From: Leptospiraceae bacterium
GTDB taxonomy: Bacteria; Spirochaetota; Leptospiria; Leptospirales; Leptospiraceae
DNA: 22,886 nucleotides
Direction of reading: 5' to 3'
Assembly (NCBI GenBank): GCA_027485405.1
Contig: JAIXRB010000079.1
Span: forward strand, 1 to 22,886
Shown here: in pieces, positions 1-7,974 of the stretch
Numbering within the stretch: the first letter of the stretch is position 1
Layout of the letters: each line of letters starts with the position of its first letter
Notes under the pieces: model-generated
Told to the model about the DNA's origin: nothing
Databases searched by the model: none
The model's input: the letters and a program-made list of their open reading frames with translations, nothing else
Translations under genes and position numbers: made by a program

Positions 1-522
1 ATCCAGGTTTGCGGTCGGCTCATCTGCAAACAGAATTCGGGGAGAATTGATGAAAGATCTAGCAATAGCTATACGCTGTTCCTCTCCACCAGAGAGCTGT
101 TTTGGAAAATGGCTGGCTCTATGCCCCATAGAAACGGAATCCAATACTTGTTTTGCCTTTGTAGCGATCTGACTTTCAGAGTATCCAGGCATAAGATACA
201 GTGGAATCCCTACATTCTCCAGAGCAGTCAGTCCTGGCAAAAGCTGAAAGTTCTGAAAAACAAATCCAATGCGCTCTCGTCTGAGCCTAGCCAATTCACT
301 TTCCTTTGCTGTAGTTAGGTTTATCCCATCTAATACCACGGTGCCAGTAGTCGGGAGGTCTAAACCTGCCGCAATTCCTAGTAAGGTGGATTTTCCTGAG
401 CCAGAAGGACCCATGACTGCGATAAATTCTCCTGATTCAACATGGAAATCGATCCCTTTTAGGATCAAAAGAGGCTCACCCTCGGCAGGAAAGGACTTTG
501 TTACTTTTTCAAAACTGAGCAT
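1..522 (-). CDS. ABC transporter ATP-binding protein, LolD/MacB-like (partial, C-terminus outside window)
   Basis: The ATG at 520-522 follows an in-frame TAG seven codons upstream, so this start is well fixed; 174 codons lie in the window and the C-terminus is beyond base 1. The visible protein has Walker A GPSGSGKST (near residue 40), a Q-loop (FVFQNFQLLPGLTALENV), the ABC signature LSGGEEQR and Walker B ILFADEPTANLD. The spacing of these motifs and the ENVGIPLYL segment fit the short stand-alone ATPases of the LolD/MacB/YbbA group, which power lipoprotein release, efflux or FtsX-type mechanotransmission with a separate permease. The permease would be expected just downstream, outside the window, so the substrate cannot be told. 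It is transcribed away from leuS; no convincing promoter was found for it in the A/T-rich upstream region. Confidence 0.93.
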   Translation of the reverse strand, partial: MLSFEKVTKSFPAEGEPLLILKGIDFHVESGEFIAVMGPSGSGKSTLLGIAAGLDLPTTGTVVLDGINLTTAKESELARLRRERIGFVFQNFQLLPGLTALENVGIPLYLMPGYSESQIATKAKQVLDSVSMGHRASHFPKQLSGGEEQRIAIARSFINSPRILFADEPTANLD

Positions 523-567
523 AGGCTTGGATTTTACCCTCTAATGTGCATAAGTCGAATTTGGAGA

Positions 568-680
568 AATTTTTTTTATTTTTTTTCAAATGATTTTTCG
601 TTCCAGAAAACTATGGCAGAGACTCTTTTTTTCTAAAAAATTTTTTCTTCCGATTTTTGGAAGTTCGGCTAATTTTTTTT
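568..680. other. A-tract-rich intergenic region, possibly curved DNA
   Basis: The stretch between the ABC ATPase gene and the leuS promoter holds seven runs of five to eight T: 570-577, 579-586, 594-598, 626-632, 641-646, 654-658 and 673-680. It includes the A6T6 palindrome at 635-646. Run centres are about 9 to 15 bases apart or near multiples of a helical turn, as in intrinsically bent DNA. The last run abuts the -35 box at 679. An UP-element or promoter-curvature role is inferred. No gene is seen here, apart from the flanking promoter. Confidence 0.5.
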
Positions 681-707
681 GACCCCAAAGCCCCTGCTAT
701 TTATACA
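679..707 (+). promoter_or_regulatory. Sigma70-type promoter for the small zinc-ribbon gene and leuS
   Basis: A -35 box TTGACC (679-684) and a -10 box TATACA (702-707) are separated by exactly 17 bases. Transcription would start near 714, giving a leader of about 70 nt before the small gene at 786. It is the best promoter-like sequence in the window and lies right after a T8 run. No terminator is visible between the small gene and leuS, so both are probably read from it. Confidence 0.65.
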
Positions 708-785
708 GTAACTTCATTGGTTGCTCTGTTCTAAGACTTATGAACAGACCTGTTGATAAGCCTGTAATCATTGGACAAAAAAAGA

Positions 786-965
786 ATGCTAAATCGCGAA
801 CCTGACTTAGAAAAAGAGCAAGAGCCCCGACTTTCTTTGAAAGTTACAAAGCCTTGCAGTTCCTGCGGTTCTGTGGCGATTCTCTATCAACAAAATCTAT
901 GTAAGGTATGTTTGACAAAAAGCTTCAAAAAACTTGTCAAAATGATTGATTCTGTTCGAAATTAA
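786..965 (+). CDS. Small two-CxxC (zinc-ribbon-like) protein of unknown function
   Basis: This is a 59-residue protein from the ATG at 786; an in-frame TTG at 771 would add five residues. The ATG is preferred because GGAC lies 9-10 bases upstream, while no Shine-Dalgarno is visible before the TTG. The N-terminus is charged (EPDLEKEQEPRLS). The centre holds CSSC and CKVC 15 residues apart, a typical four-cysteine zinc-ribbon layout, and the C-terminus is basic (KSFKKLVKM). No signal peptide or membrane segment is present. It sits between a good promoter and leuS, 22 nt upstream of the leuS start, so it is probably co-transcribed. Zinc binding is inferred from the cysteine pattern; the function is unknown. 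Confidence 0.6.
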   Translation: MLNREPDLEKEQEPRLSLKVTKPCSSCGSVAILYQQNLCKVCLTKSFKKLVKMIDSVRN

Positions 966-987
966 GACACCTACAGCACGATAGACG

Positions 988-3585
988 ATGAGTTACCCAT
1001 TCCAAACCATCGAGCCGAAATGGCAATCCTTTTGGAAAGAAAACCGCACATTTGCCACAGATTCCCACTCTAAAAAACCACCTTTCTACTGCCTTGATAT
1101 GTTCCCTTACCCGAGTGGTGCTGGCTTGCATGTAGGGCATCCAGAAGGGTATACCGCTACAGACATTTTGTCCAGGCTAAGACGCATGGAAGGGTTTGAA
1201 GTCCTCCACCCGATGGGCTGGGACGCCTTTGGTTTGCCAGCAGAACGTTATGCTATGACAACGGGGATCCACCCCCGAGAAACCACGAAAAAGAACATCG
1301 ATACGTTCCGAAAGCAAATCCAGATGCTTGGATTGTCCTATGACTGGGAACGGGAGATTTCGACTACCGATCCCGACTATGTCAAGTGGACTCAATGGAT
1401 CTTTCTTCAGATCTACAACTCCTACTATGATGAATTTGAATCGAAAGCAAAGCCAATCTCAGTTCTCATCCAGCATTTTTCAAAATTTGGCAGTGAAAAG
1501 TATTCCTTGGCTTTGAGTCGCCCAGCTTTTTCGGCGAGTGATTGGGCATCATTTTCTAGATTCGAAAGAGAAGAAATCCTATCATCCTTTCGTTTGGTCT
1601 ATGAAGCAAAAATCCCAGTAAACTGGTGCGAGGCATTGGGGACAGTTCTCGCAAACGAAGAAGTGGAAGAATGGGTTTCCAAAGGCTATTCCGTAGAACG
1701 AAAACCGATGCGCCAATACATGATGCGCATCACAGCGTATGCAAACCGTTTGCTCACCGATTTGGATCTTTGCGAATGGCCGGTTTCTACTTTAGAAATG
1801 CAAAGAAATTGGATCGGAAAGTCGGAAGGTTTGGAACTACGATTTCCATTAGCCGAAACCTCCAAAGGGGAAAGCATTGTAGTCTATACGACTCGACCTG
1901 ATACAATTTTTGGAGCAACCTATCTGGTTTTGGCTCCAGAACATGAATTGGTTGCATTGATTGTTTCGCCCGAACAAAAAGCGGAAGTAGACGCCTATTG
2001 CAAACAGTGTGCTCTAAAGAGTGATTTGGAACGAACAGAACTCTCCAAAGAAAAAACAGGAGTCTTTTTAGGATCCTACGCTCTTTCCCCAGTTGACCCT
2101 GAAATCAAAATCCCAATTTTTATCTCCGACTACGTATTAGCTGGCTATGGTACGGGAGCCATTATGGCAGTTCCCGCCCACGACCAAAGAGACTTTGAGT
2201 TTGCCAAAAAATTCAATCTTCCCATCTTACCAGTCATTGCTGGAGAAATGGATGGAACTTCTGCTTTTGATTCTAAGGAATCCACTTGCATTCATTCCGA
2301 ATCCAAACTGGTTTCACTGAACGGTCTTTCCTACAAAGCCGCTTTCGAAACCATGGTGGATTTTGCTAGCAAACACAACCTAGGCAAAAAGAAAGTCCAG
2401 TTCAAACTGAGAGATTGGCTATTCGCGAGACAGCGGTATTGGGGAGAACCCATACCGATTGTACACTTTGAAGATGGAACCCCAATGGCATTGACTGAAG
2501 CCGAATTGCCGCTTCTTTTACCTGACTTAGAAGAATTCAAACCTTCTGGAACAGGGGAGTCCCCACTGGCTTTGGCAAAAGATTGGTTAGGCTATAAAGA
2601 TCCCAAAACAGGTGAAAAGGCAAGAAGAGAAACCAATACTATGCCGCAATGGGCAGGTTCTTGCTGGTACTATTTACGTTATATTGATCCAAAGAACTCA
2701 TCTGCACTGATCGATCCTAACTTAGAAAAAAAATGGATGCCTGTTGGAATCTACGTAGGTGGAGCGGAACACGCGGTTCTCCACTTATTGTATTCTAGGT
2801 TCTGGCATAAAGTGTTGTTCGACTTAGGTCATGTTTCTACGCCGGAGCCTTTTCAGAAGCTGGTGCACCAAGGGCTCATCCTTGGGGAAGACAAGAGCAA
2901 GATGTCCAAATCCAGGGGCAACGTAGTCAATCCCGACGAAGTTGTCCTTGCCCACGGTGCTGATACACTTCGTCTTTTCGAGATGTTTATGGGTCCTTTT
3001 GAAATGACCAAACCTTGGAGTGCCAAAGGAGTAGAAGGGGTTTCCAGATTCCTAAACCGAGTTTGGAGGCTTTTCCATACGGGCGAAACTTTTGCTGTCC
3101 AAGACCTCGAACCAACCGAATCGGAACTTAAAATCCTCCACCGAACTTTGAAAAAAGTTAAAGAAGACATTCAAAATTTTTCTTTCAATACAGCGATTTC
3201 TCAAATGATGATCTTTGTGAACGAGTTAACAGCTTCTGAGCGCAGACCTCGAGCTGTTTTAGAACCTTTTGTTTTGGCTCTCAGCCCTTTCGCACCTCAT
3301 ATCGCAGAAGAACTCTGGAGTTTACTTGGTCACAAAAACACTCTTGCTTTTGAACCTTTTCCGAAATGGGAAGAAAGGTATTTGTTAGATGATACAATAG
3401 TAATTGCCGTTCAGGTGAACGGTAAGTTGAGGGGAGAGTTTTCGGCACCCCGTGACCTTATAGAAGCAGACGCTCTTCTTCTTGCCAAACAGGCAGAAAA
3501 AGTGAAACCCTTCATAGAAGGCAAAACAGTTAAAAAAGAAATCTATGTCAAAGGCAAGCTAGTCAATCTAGTTCTTGAATCTTAA
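988..3585 (+). CDS. leuS: Leucyl-tRNA synthetase
   Basis: This class I synthetase charges tRNA-Leu with leucine in the cytoplasm. It is 865 residues long, the usual size. The HIGH-type signature is HVGH at residues 48-51 (after MFPYPSGAGL), followed by GWDAFGLPAE. The CP1 editing domain includes TTRPDTIFGATY and the GTGAIMAVPAHDQRD motif. The catalytic core returns with WYYLRYIDP and the KMSKS loop at residues 638-642. The anticodon-binding and C-terminal parts (FAPHIAEELW, VQVNGKLRGEF) are intact. About 55 residues (roughly 144-201) are inserted between the first catalytic half and VNWCEALGTVLANEEV; I recall a similar insertion in Bacteroidetes LeuRS. The ATG at 988 fits the family N-terminus (YPFQTIEPKWQSFW), although its Shine-Dalgarno is weak. 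Its TAA overlaps the stop of the convergent MAPEG gene. Confidence 0.98.
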   Translation: MSYPFQTIEPKWQSFWKENRTFATDSHSKKPPFYCLDMFPYPSGAGLHVGHPEGYTATDILSRLRRMEGFEVLHPMGWDAFGLPAERYAMTTGIHPRETTKKNIDTFRKQIQMLGLSYDWEREISTTDPDYVKWTQWIFLQIYNSYYDEFESKAKPISVLIQHFSKFGSEKYSLALSRPAFSASDWASFSRFEREEILSSFRLVYEAKIPVNWCEALGTVLANEEVEEWVSKGYSVERKPMRQYMMRITAYANRLLTDLDLCEWPVSTLEMQRNWIGKSEGLELRFPLAETSKGESIVVYTTRPDTIFGATYLVLAPEHELVALIVSPEQKAEVDAYCKQCALKSDLERTELSKEKTGVFLGSYALSPVDPEIKIPIFISDYVLAGYGTGAIMAVPAHDQRDFEFAKKFNLPILPVIAGEMDGTSAFDSKESTCIHSESKLVSLNGLSYKAAFETMVDFASKHNLGKKKVQFKLRDWLFARQRYWGEPIPIVHFEDGTPMALTEAELPLLLPDLEEFKPSGTGESPLALAKDWLGYKDPKTGEKARRETNTMPQWAGSCWYYLRYIDPKNSSALIDPNLEKKWMPVGIYVGGAEHAVLHLLYSRFWHKVLFDLGHVSTPEPFQKLVHQGLILGEDKSKMSKSRGNVVNPDEVVLAHGADTLRLFEMFMGPFEMTKPWSAKGVEGVSRFLNRVWRLFHTGETFAVQDLEPTESELKILHRTLKKVKEDIQNFSFNTAISQMMIFVNELTASERRPRAVLEPFVLALSPFAPHIAEELWSLLGHKNTLAFEPFPKWEERYLLDDTIVIAVQVNGKLRGEFSAPRDLIEADALLLAKQAEKVKPFIEGKTVKKEIYVKGKLVNLVLES

Positions 3586-3992
3586 ATCTCAGCAATCAAA
3601 CGAATGATCCAGATCCCCAGGATTGCCGCTTGCGCCAACAAACAAGTAAAGCGAGCTATCACAAAGTAAGGCTTCGTAGATATCAGGTGCAAGACTGACT
3701 GAAGAATGCGAGCTCCCAAAGCATACATTGCCAAGGGATCGGTAACATACAGTTGATTCGTCATATAAGAAACGGCTACAACTGAAGCATAGACTGGTAG
3801 GTTTTCCACGCAATTGGCATGGGCTCGCACTAGTCTTTGAGAGAAAGGAGATACATCTTCTCCAGTGGGTTTAAAATCGTTGACCTTTCTTTTCTTGAAT
3901 AGAACCAAAGAACCGCGAAAGACTGCGAGAGTCGAAAGGAGAGCCAAAGTCCAAGCCGCAAAAAGTAAAAGTGAAAGTATTGTTAAATTCAT
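3582..3992 (-). CDS. MAPEG family integral membrane protein
   Basis: The 136-residue protein has about four hydrophobic helices: residues 4-26, around 65-80, 88-105 and 110-133. It carries the MAPEG hallmark RAHANCVENLPVY in the first loop and ARILQSVLHLI in the later part. Family members are membrane-bound glutathione-dependent or eicosanoid-related enzymes in eukaryotes; bacterial homologues mostly have no assigned substrate. The ATG at 3992 lies 4 nt after the stop of the tail-anchored protein gene, with AGGA about 7 bases upstream, so it is likely the last gene of the thrC-led cluster. Its TAA (3582-3584) shares bases with the leuS stop through a TTAA palindrome. Confidence 0.85.
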   Translation of the reverse strand: MNLTILSLLLFAAWTLALLSTLAVFRGSLVLFKKRKVNDFKPTGEDVSPFSQRLVRAHANCVENLPVYASVVAVSYMTNQLYVTDPLAMYALGARILQSVLHLISTKPYFVIARFTCLLAQAAILGIWIIRLIAEI

Positions 3993-3996
3993 AAAA

Positions 3997-5154
3997 TCAT
4001 CCTAATAGAACGTAAGCCAAAGCTCCCAAAATACACATAACAACTCCGAGTCCAATGATCATTCCAGTGTTGTTTTCTTCTAGGTCAGCAGGAACTCCTG
4101 GGCGAAAGTTAGAACTTGCCATCTTTGCCTCATTAGAGGCAATAGCCGCCGCATTAGGAACGCCAACCCGCACTGGGCTTTCTTCTTGCGAATGGAACAA
4201 AAGTCGGTTCGGCCCTTCGGCAAAAATGTGGTACTCGCCCTTGGTACTGGCAATTCCAAGAAACTTTGCTATAACAGGTTCTTTTGAAACTTTTCCATTT
4301 TCATCTAATAAACCGAGCATTGCCGCATTGGCTTTGCCTTCTTGGGTATCTTGCGGAATTAAAAGATGGATCATTTGTCCTTCTACAAGATTGTCGAAAT
4401 CAACACCGTTTACGGGGGAAATCATAGTCTTAACGTTTATTTCTTTGGTATAGCCCTTTCTGAAATGATCGATTTGCCGCTGTACAGGAGTTCTTTCTCC
4501 TTCTGGGTTTTGAAGTGCAGTAAGATCTAGAGCGGCACCTTGCGTATCGGCTGTAGCTTGTTGCGATGCTTCTTCAGCAATCTTTTCGATCGGGTTGATT
4601 AAACCTATCATTGGGTTTTGGTATCGAAACCTAGCGCTTGATATCTTATCGACTTCGGCTTGGATTTTCACTCGCCCTGCTTTTGTTGCCGCGGCAATGG
4701 CAGGCTCAACAACTTCGGCTATACGAGAGGGGTCTTTTTTTTGCCAAAGAATCATAAATTCTTCGATTTTGTCTTTGGTTAAAATGCGATAAAGAGTTCG
4801 CCCAATATTGTCAGATAACCCTTTGTCTCTTGCTTTTGCTTTACCAATATCTGCTAAGTCTTGGGATACTTGCGCATAGTCGGCAAAAGGGCGTAACCTT
4901 CGGTAAATCGTTGCATTGCCAACTACTGAATAGATATCGAGAATGCTTTTTTTTATGGAAGAAGCCAAAATCAAGAGCATTCCAGAGTTGTTGTCGATAT
5001 CCAGTTTCATCTTTACAAGGTAAGCATCTGTTATCTTGCCCTGGACGACTTCTTTGGCTTGCTCCTCGGTAAATACTGCATCAAGCGTTAGAGTTAAAAG
5101 GTCGGCTTGCTTTTTGAGTTGGTCTGATTTGGCGTTAGGTTGATCTGGGGGCAT
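3997..5154 (-). CDS. Tail-anchored membrane protein of unknown function
   Basis: The 385-residue protein is not recognised. It has no signal peptide. The only membrane segment is at the very C-terminus (about residues 364-384, GMIIGLGVVMCILGALAYV), which implies a C-tail anchor with the bulk in the cytoplasm. Residues 1-205 are helical and rich in charged residues and alanine, including an RYQNPMIGL segment near 190. Residues about 240-340 look beta-rich (INVKTMISPVNGVDF, GEYHIFAEGPNRLLF) and could be a small folded sensor or binding domain, which is inference. Its ATG overlaps the stop of the upstream GHKL-like gene by one base (TAATG on the minus strand), which implies translational coupling and probably a joint role. 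Confidence 0.85.
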   Translation of the reverse strand: MPPDQPNAKSDQLKKQADLLTLTLDAVFTEEQAKEVVQGKITDAYLVKMKLDIDNNSGMLLILASSIKKSILDIYSVVGNATIYRRLRPFADYAQVSQDLADIGKAKARDKGLSDNIGRTLYRILTKDKIEEFMILWQKKDPSRIAEVVEPAIAAATKAGRVKIQAEVDKISSARFRYQNPMIGLINPIEKIAEEASQQATADTQGAALDLTALQNPEGERTPVQRQIDHFRKGYTKEINVKTMISPVNGVDFDNLVEGQMIHLLIPQDTQEGKANAAMLGLLDENGKVSKEPVIAKFLGIASTKGEYHIFAEGPNRLLFHSQEESPVRVGVPNAAAIASNEAKMASSNFRPGVPADLEENNTGMIIGLGVVMCILGALAYVLLG

Positions 5155-5867
5155 TATTGTGTGAAAAGTTGTTCATCTTCAATTTTTAATTTAGAAATGT
5201 CGCCGAGGGGGATTTGAACTCGAGCTACGGTTTCCTTTGCTTCATGCGAAGAATACATTTTAAACAATCTCCTATCAAAGCCTGATTGAGAAAGCAAAAT
5301 CTCAACCATGGTAATCCCCATTCCGGCTCCTTCTGTGTTGTCTCCATGCTCCATAAAGAATTCGAAAAGATTATCGTATTTCTTTGCGTTTAGAAATTTC
5401 TCGCGGATTCTGTTTTCTTCTACTTTGATCAGGCTAAAATTGTTTCTGATTTCTAATTCGATCAAGTCATCATGGCATTGGCAGGAGATTTTTACAAAGT
5501 ATCCGGTTTCTTTCATCTTCTGCTTGTAAGCTGGAAATTTTTTATCATTCAAGTTGGATTTAAAATACTTCATCCCTTGTTCATACTGATCTTCGTCGTC
5601 AATGTTTAGGTGAAGTTCCTCGAAAATCATACGCTTGATAGCGGCTTTGGTTGAGTTTACGATGAGTTCTTTTGCGGAGGTATAGAGAAGCTCCATTAGG
5701 TCGACTCTTCCGACTTTTTCTAGGATCTCAGTAAAGATGAATTTGAGACGAGCCTCTCCGTTTTCCCCTAAAACATGGGTGATCATGGAGATACGTTTAC
5801 CATGTTTTACCCCGTCTCTTACCGAGTTCTTAAAACTCTCGGGCAATTGTTCCTCGGTAATCTCCAT
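5154..5867 (-). CDS. GHKL-type (histidine-kinase-like) ATPase without a phospho-acceptor domain
   Basis: The 237-residue soluble protein shows signs of the GHKL ATP-binding fold. There is an N-box-like ELIVNSTKA (E67, N71), a strand followed by EIRNNFSLI (139-147) where the G1 box DxGxG would be expected, and a G2-like GAGMGITMVEILL at 180-192. It ends in a beta hairpin like those closing the fold (ETVARVQIPL). No HisKA domain, receiver or membrane segment is present, and the G1 aspartate is not in its usual place. It may therefore be a switch or anti-sigma-like ATPase, or bind nucleotide without kinase activity. The ATG lies 38 nt after the thrC stop. It is coupled to the tail-anchored protein by a one-base overlap. 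The GHKL assignment is moderately sure; the role is unknown. Confidence 0.75.
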   Translation of the reverse strand: MEITEEQLPESFKNSVRDGVKHGKRISMITHVLGENGEARLKFIFTEILEKVGRVDLMELLYTSAKELIVNSTKAAIKRMIFEELHLNIDDEDQYEQGMKYFKSNLNDKKFPAYKQKMKETGYFVKISCQCHDDLIELEIRNNFSLIKVEENRIREKFLNAKKYDNLFEFFMEHGDNTEGAGMGITMVEILLSQSGFDRRLFKMYSSHEAKETVARVQIPLGDISKLKIEDEQLFTQ

Positions 5868-5905
5868 TCTTCAAAAACTCTGTCGAATTGAAATGATTTG
5901 TCTAG

Positions 5906-7258
5906 CTATTTATGAAGAAATACATGCTTCTGTAGAGTATCCATAATTGAATTGAAATCCGCTTTACAGTCCATAACTCGGTTAATGAATTTTGGGTTGG
6001 TAGCCTGGATTTCGTTCTGGTGAAACTTAACTTTAAACTCGGTGAATTTCAGCCCATTGGCTGTGGAGACTACCACTACATTTTCTCCTTTTAGAATGAT
6101 TCTATTTTTTAAAAGTTTCTTCAAAGCCCCCAAAGCGACTCCGGTATGAGGGTCATTGTACAATCCGTATAGATCGCCTTCCGCCGCGGCATCCGCCAGC
6201 TCTTCTTCGGTTGCCACTTCAACCACACCACTAAAATCCTTAAGGATTCGGATGGCCTTTTTGACCGAAACTGGATCCCCAATTTGGATCGCTGTAGCCA
6301 ATGTTTTTTTTGCCTGAACTGGCTGAAAGTGCTCGAAACCATTCAAAAAAGAATCGTATAGAGGACTCGCATTTTTTGCCTGAGCCAATGCGATCCGAGG
6401 AAGTTTGTCGATGAGTCCTAATGTCTTCATCATCTGGAAACCCATTCCCAAAGCACTGACATTCCCCAGATTTCCACCAGGAATTACAATCCAATCAGGT
6501 ACTGACCAGCCTAACTGTTGGACAATCTCGATAGAAATGGTCTTTTGGCCTTCGATCCTAAGAGAATTCATAGAATTGGCGAGATAAATGCTTTTTTCCT
6601 GCGTAAGTTGTTTTACGAGATTCATACAGCCGTCAAAGTCCGTATCCAGTGCCAATACCTTTGCCCCATTGGAAACAGGCTGAATAAGCTGAGCTGTGCT
6701 CACTTTGTTTGCTGGTAAAAAAATTATGGAAGGAATTCCTGCTTTTGCGGCATACGAAGCCAAAGCCGCAGAGGTATCTCCTGTAGAAGCACATGCCACG
6801 GCTTGGATGGGAACTCCATCAGCAATCATTTGTTTCACTTGGCTGACAAGGACTGTCATCCCTAAGTCCTTAAAGGAACCAGTATGGGACACTCCACATT
6901 GTTTTATCCAAAGACCACCTAAACCTAGATCAGTTGCCCAGCGCTTTGCATCGTAGAGATGTGTGCTCCCTTCGCCCGATGTAATGATGTTTTCGTTTTG
7001 GATTTCAGGTAGAACCCATTCCTTCTTTCCCCATACTCCCGACGAGAAAGGAAAATCCCTACCTCGGTATCTAGAATCAAAAATGTTTTTCCATTCTTCC
7101 GGGGAAATTTGAGATAAAGTGGCGAGATCATGGTCTACAGTGAGCAGTTCACCATCGGCTTCGCAACTATAGATCACCTGGTGCAACGGATAGGTTTTTC
7201 CACAACCCTCTTTTGTGCATCTGAACTGAGCATGAGGTTTCATTTTTGTAAGTGACAT
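5906..7258 (-). CDS. thrC: Threonine synthase
   Basis: This PLP enzyme converts O-phosphohomoserine to threonine and phosphate, the last step of threonine synthesis. The N-terminus has a short cysteine cluster (FRCTKEGCGKTYP plus YSC) as in the longer, plant-like threonine synthases. The PLP lysine lies in SHTGSFKDLG (K130). CASTGDTSAALASYAAKAG and the glycine-rich VIPGGNLGNVSA loop bind the cofactor phosphate. Length is 450 residues from the ATG at 7258. The open frame extends three codons further to a TTG at 7267, and another ATG lies at 7243, so the exact start is uncertain. It leads a four-gene minus-strand cluster whose other members are not threonine genes. The upstream region shared with lepB shows no clear promoter on either strand. 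Confidence 0.96.
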   Translation of the reverse strand: MSLTKMKPHAQFRCTKEGCGKTYPLHQVIYSCEADGELLTVDHDLATLSQISPEEWKNIFDSRYRGRDFPFSSGVWGKKEWVLPEIQNENIITSGEGSTHLYDAKRWATDLGLGGLWIKQCGVSHTGSFKDLGMTVLVSQVKQMIADGVPIQAVACASTGDTSAALASYAAKAGIPSIIFLPANKVSTAQLIQPVSNGAKVLALDTDFDGCMNLVKQLTQEKSIYLANSMNSLRIEGQKTISIEIVQQLGWSVPDWIVIPGGNLGNVSALGMGFQMMKTLGLIDKLPRIALAQAKNASPLYDSFLNGFEHFQPVQAKKTLATAIQIGDPVSVKKAIRILKDFSGVVEVATEEELADAAAEGDLYGLYNDPHTGVALGALKKLLKNRIILKGENVVVVSTANGLKFTEFKVKFHQNEIQATNPKFINRVMDCKADFNSIMDTLQKHVFLHK

Positions 7259-7371
7259 AGAAATCAAATCCGTTGTTCTTAATGTTAGCTTCCTTTTCCA
7301 TTGTAAGAAAGGAATGAAATTCAGCTAAGTATTTTTTACAAAGAATGGAAGAAGTCTAGAAAGTGGTAGAA

Positions 7372-7971
7372 ATGGAACCTTTAGAACCAAAAGAGTATCG
7401 AAAGCGGAAAGCTAAAAAGTATTTCCGAAATTTTCTGCTTTTATTGGGCTTTTGTCTCATTTTGCTTGGGATTCGCATTTTTGTCTTCCAGGCTTATTTC
7501 ATCCAAGGGAATTCCATGTCCCCTACTCTAAAACATGGAAGCATTGCCTTGTCTTGGAAAGCAGGGTTTCCAGTTCCTTTTCCTTTTTTTTCTTCCGACT
7601 GGGTCTACTCCACCCCTGAAATTCGGAAAATGGACATAGTCCTTTTTTCAAACCAGAAAGGCGAAATCTTGGTAAAGAGAGTGATTGGCTTGCCAGGGGA
7701 GTTCTATTCGATTGAAGCCGGGAGAGTTCTCATAGATGCTCAAAAACTGGAAGAAAAGTATCTTCCTGTCGGAACGGCAACCTCAATGTCCTCTAGTTCA
7801 GTCTTTTTTGACTTTAGCAATTCACCATTTCTCCCTATGGATAGACAAGGTCGAATTCCTCCCTTCTACTACCTTTTGCTAGGTGATAATAGGGATTTTT
7901 CTTCCGACTCTAGAACACTGGGACTTGTCCCTCTCGAAAAAATTCGAGGAAAAGTCATTTTCTCTTTTTAG
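7372..7971 (+). CDS. lepB: Type I signal peptidase
   Basis: This protease removes signal peptides from exported proteins at the outer face of the inner membrane. One N-terminal membrane helix follows a very basic stretch (EYRKRKAKKYFRN). The catalytic serine is in GNSMSPTL (residue 48 from the ATG at 7372) and the general-base lysine is in LVKRVIGLPGE (residue 102). The closing box GDNRDFSSDSR is intact. At 199 residues it is a compact form. An in-frame GTG at 7363 would add three residues and has GAAGAAG about 8 bases upstream, so the start could be either. The stop is only 3 nt before the penicillin-binding protein gene, which suggests one transcript. Confidence 0.95.
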   Translation: MEPLEPKEYRKRKAKKYFRNFLLLLGFCLILLGIRIFVFQAYFIQGNSMSPTLKHGSIALSWKAGFPVPFPFFSSDWVYSTPEIRKMDIVLFSNQKGEILVKRVIGLPGEFYSIEAGRVLIDAQKLEEKYLPVGTATSMSSSSVFFDFSNSPFLPMDRQGRIPPFYYLLLGDNRDFSSDSRTLGLVPLEKIRGKVIFSF

Positions 7972-7974
7972 TCC

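Noticed and set aside
648..665. Short inverted repeat CTTCC/GGAAG as a terminator
   Set aside because: The stem is only five pairs, no gene on either strand ends just before it, and no T-run follows directly on the plus strand.
740..805. 21-codon ATG frame upstream of the small zinc-ribbon gene, a possible leader peptide
   Set aside because: No leucine-codon run, no attenuator hairpin and no good Shine-Dalgarno; it overlaps the zinc-ribbon gene in another frame and is short enough to arise by chance.
2853..3170. 105-codon open frame antisense to leuS
   Set aside because: It lies fully inside a conserved synthetase gene on the other strand and has no motif or ribosome-binding site; most likely a shadow frame.
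4055..4453. 132-codon open frame antisense to the tail-anchored protein gene
   Set aside because: The minus-strand gene fits its neighbours by overlapping codons and has a clear membrane anchor; the plus-strand product has no recognisable feature.
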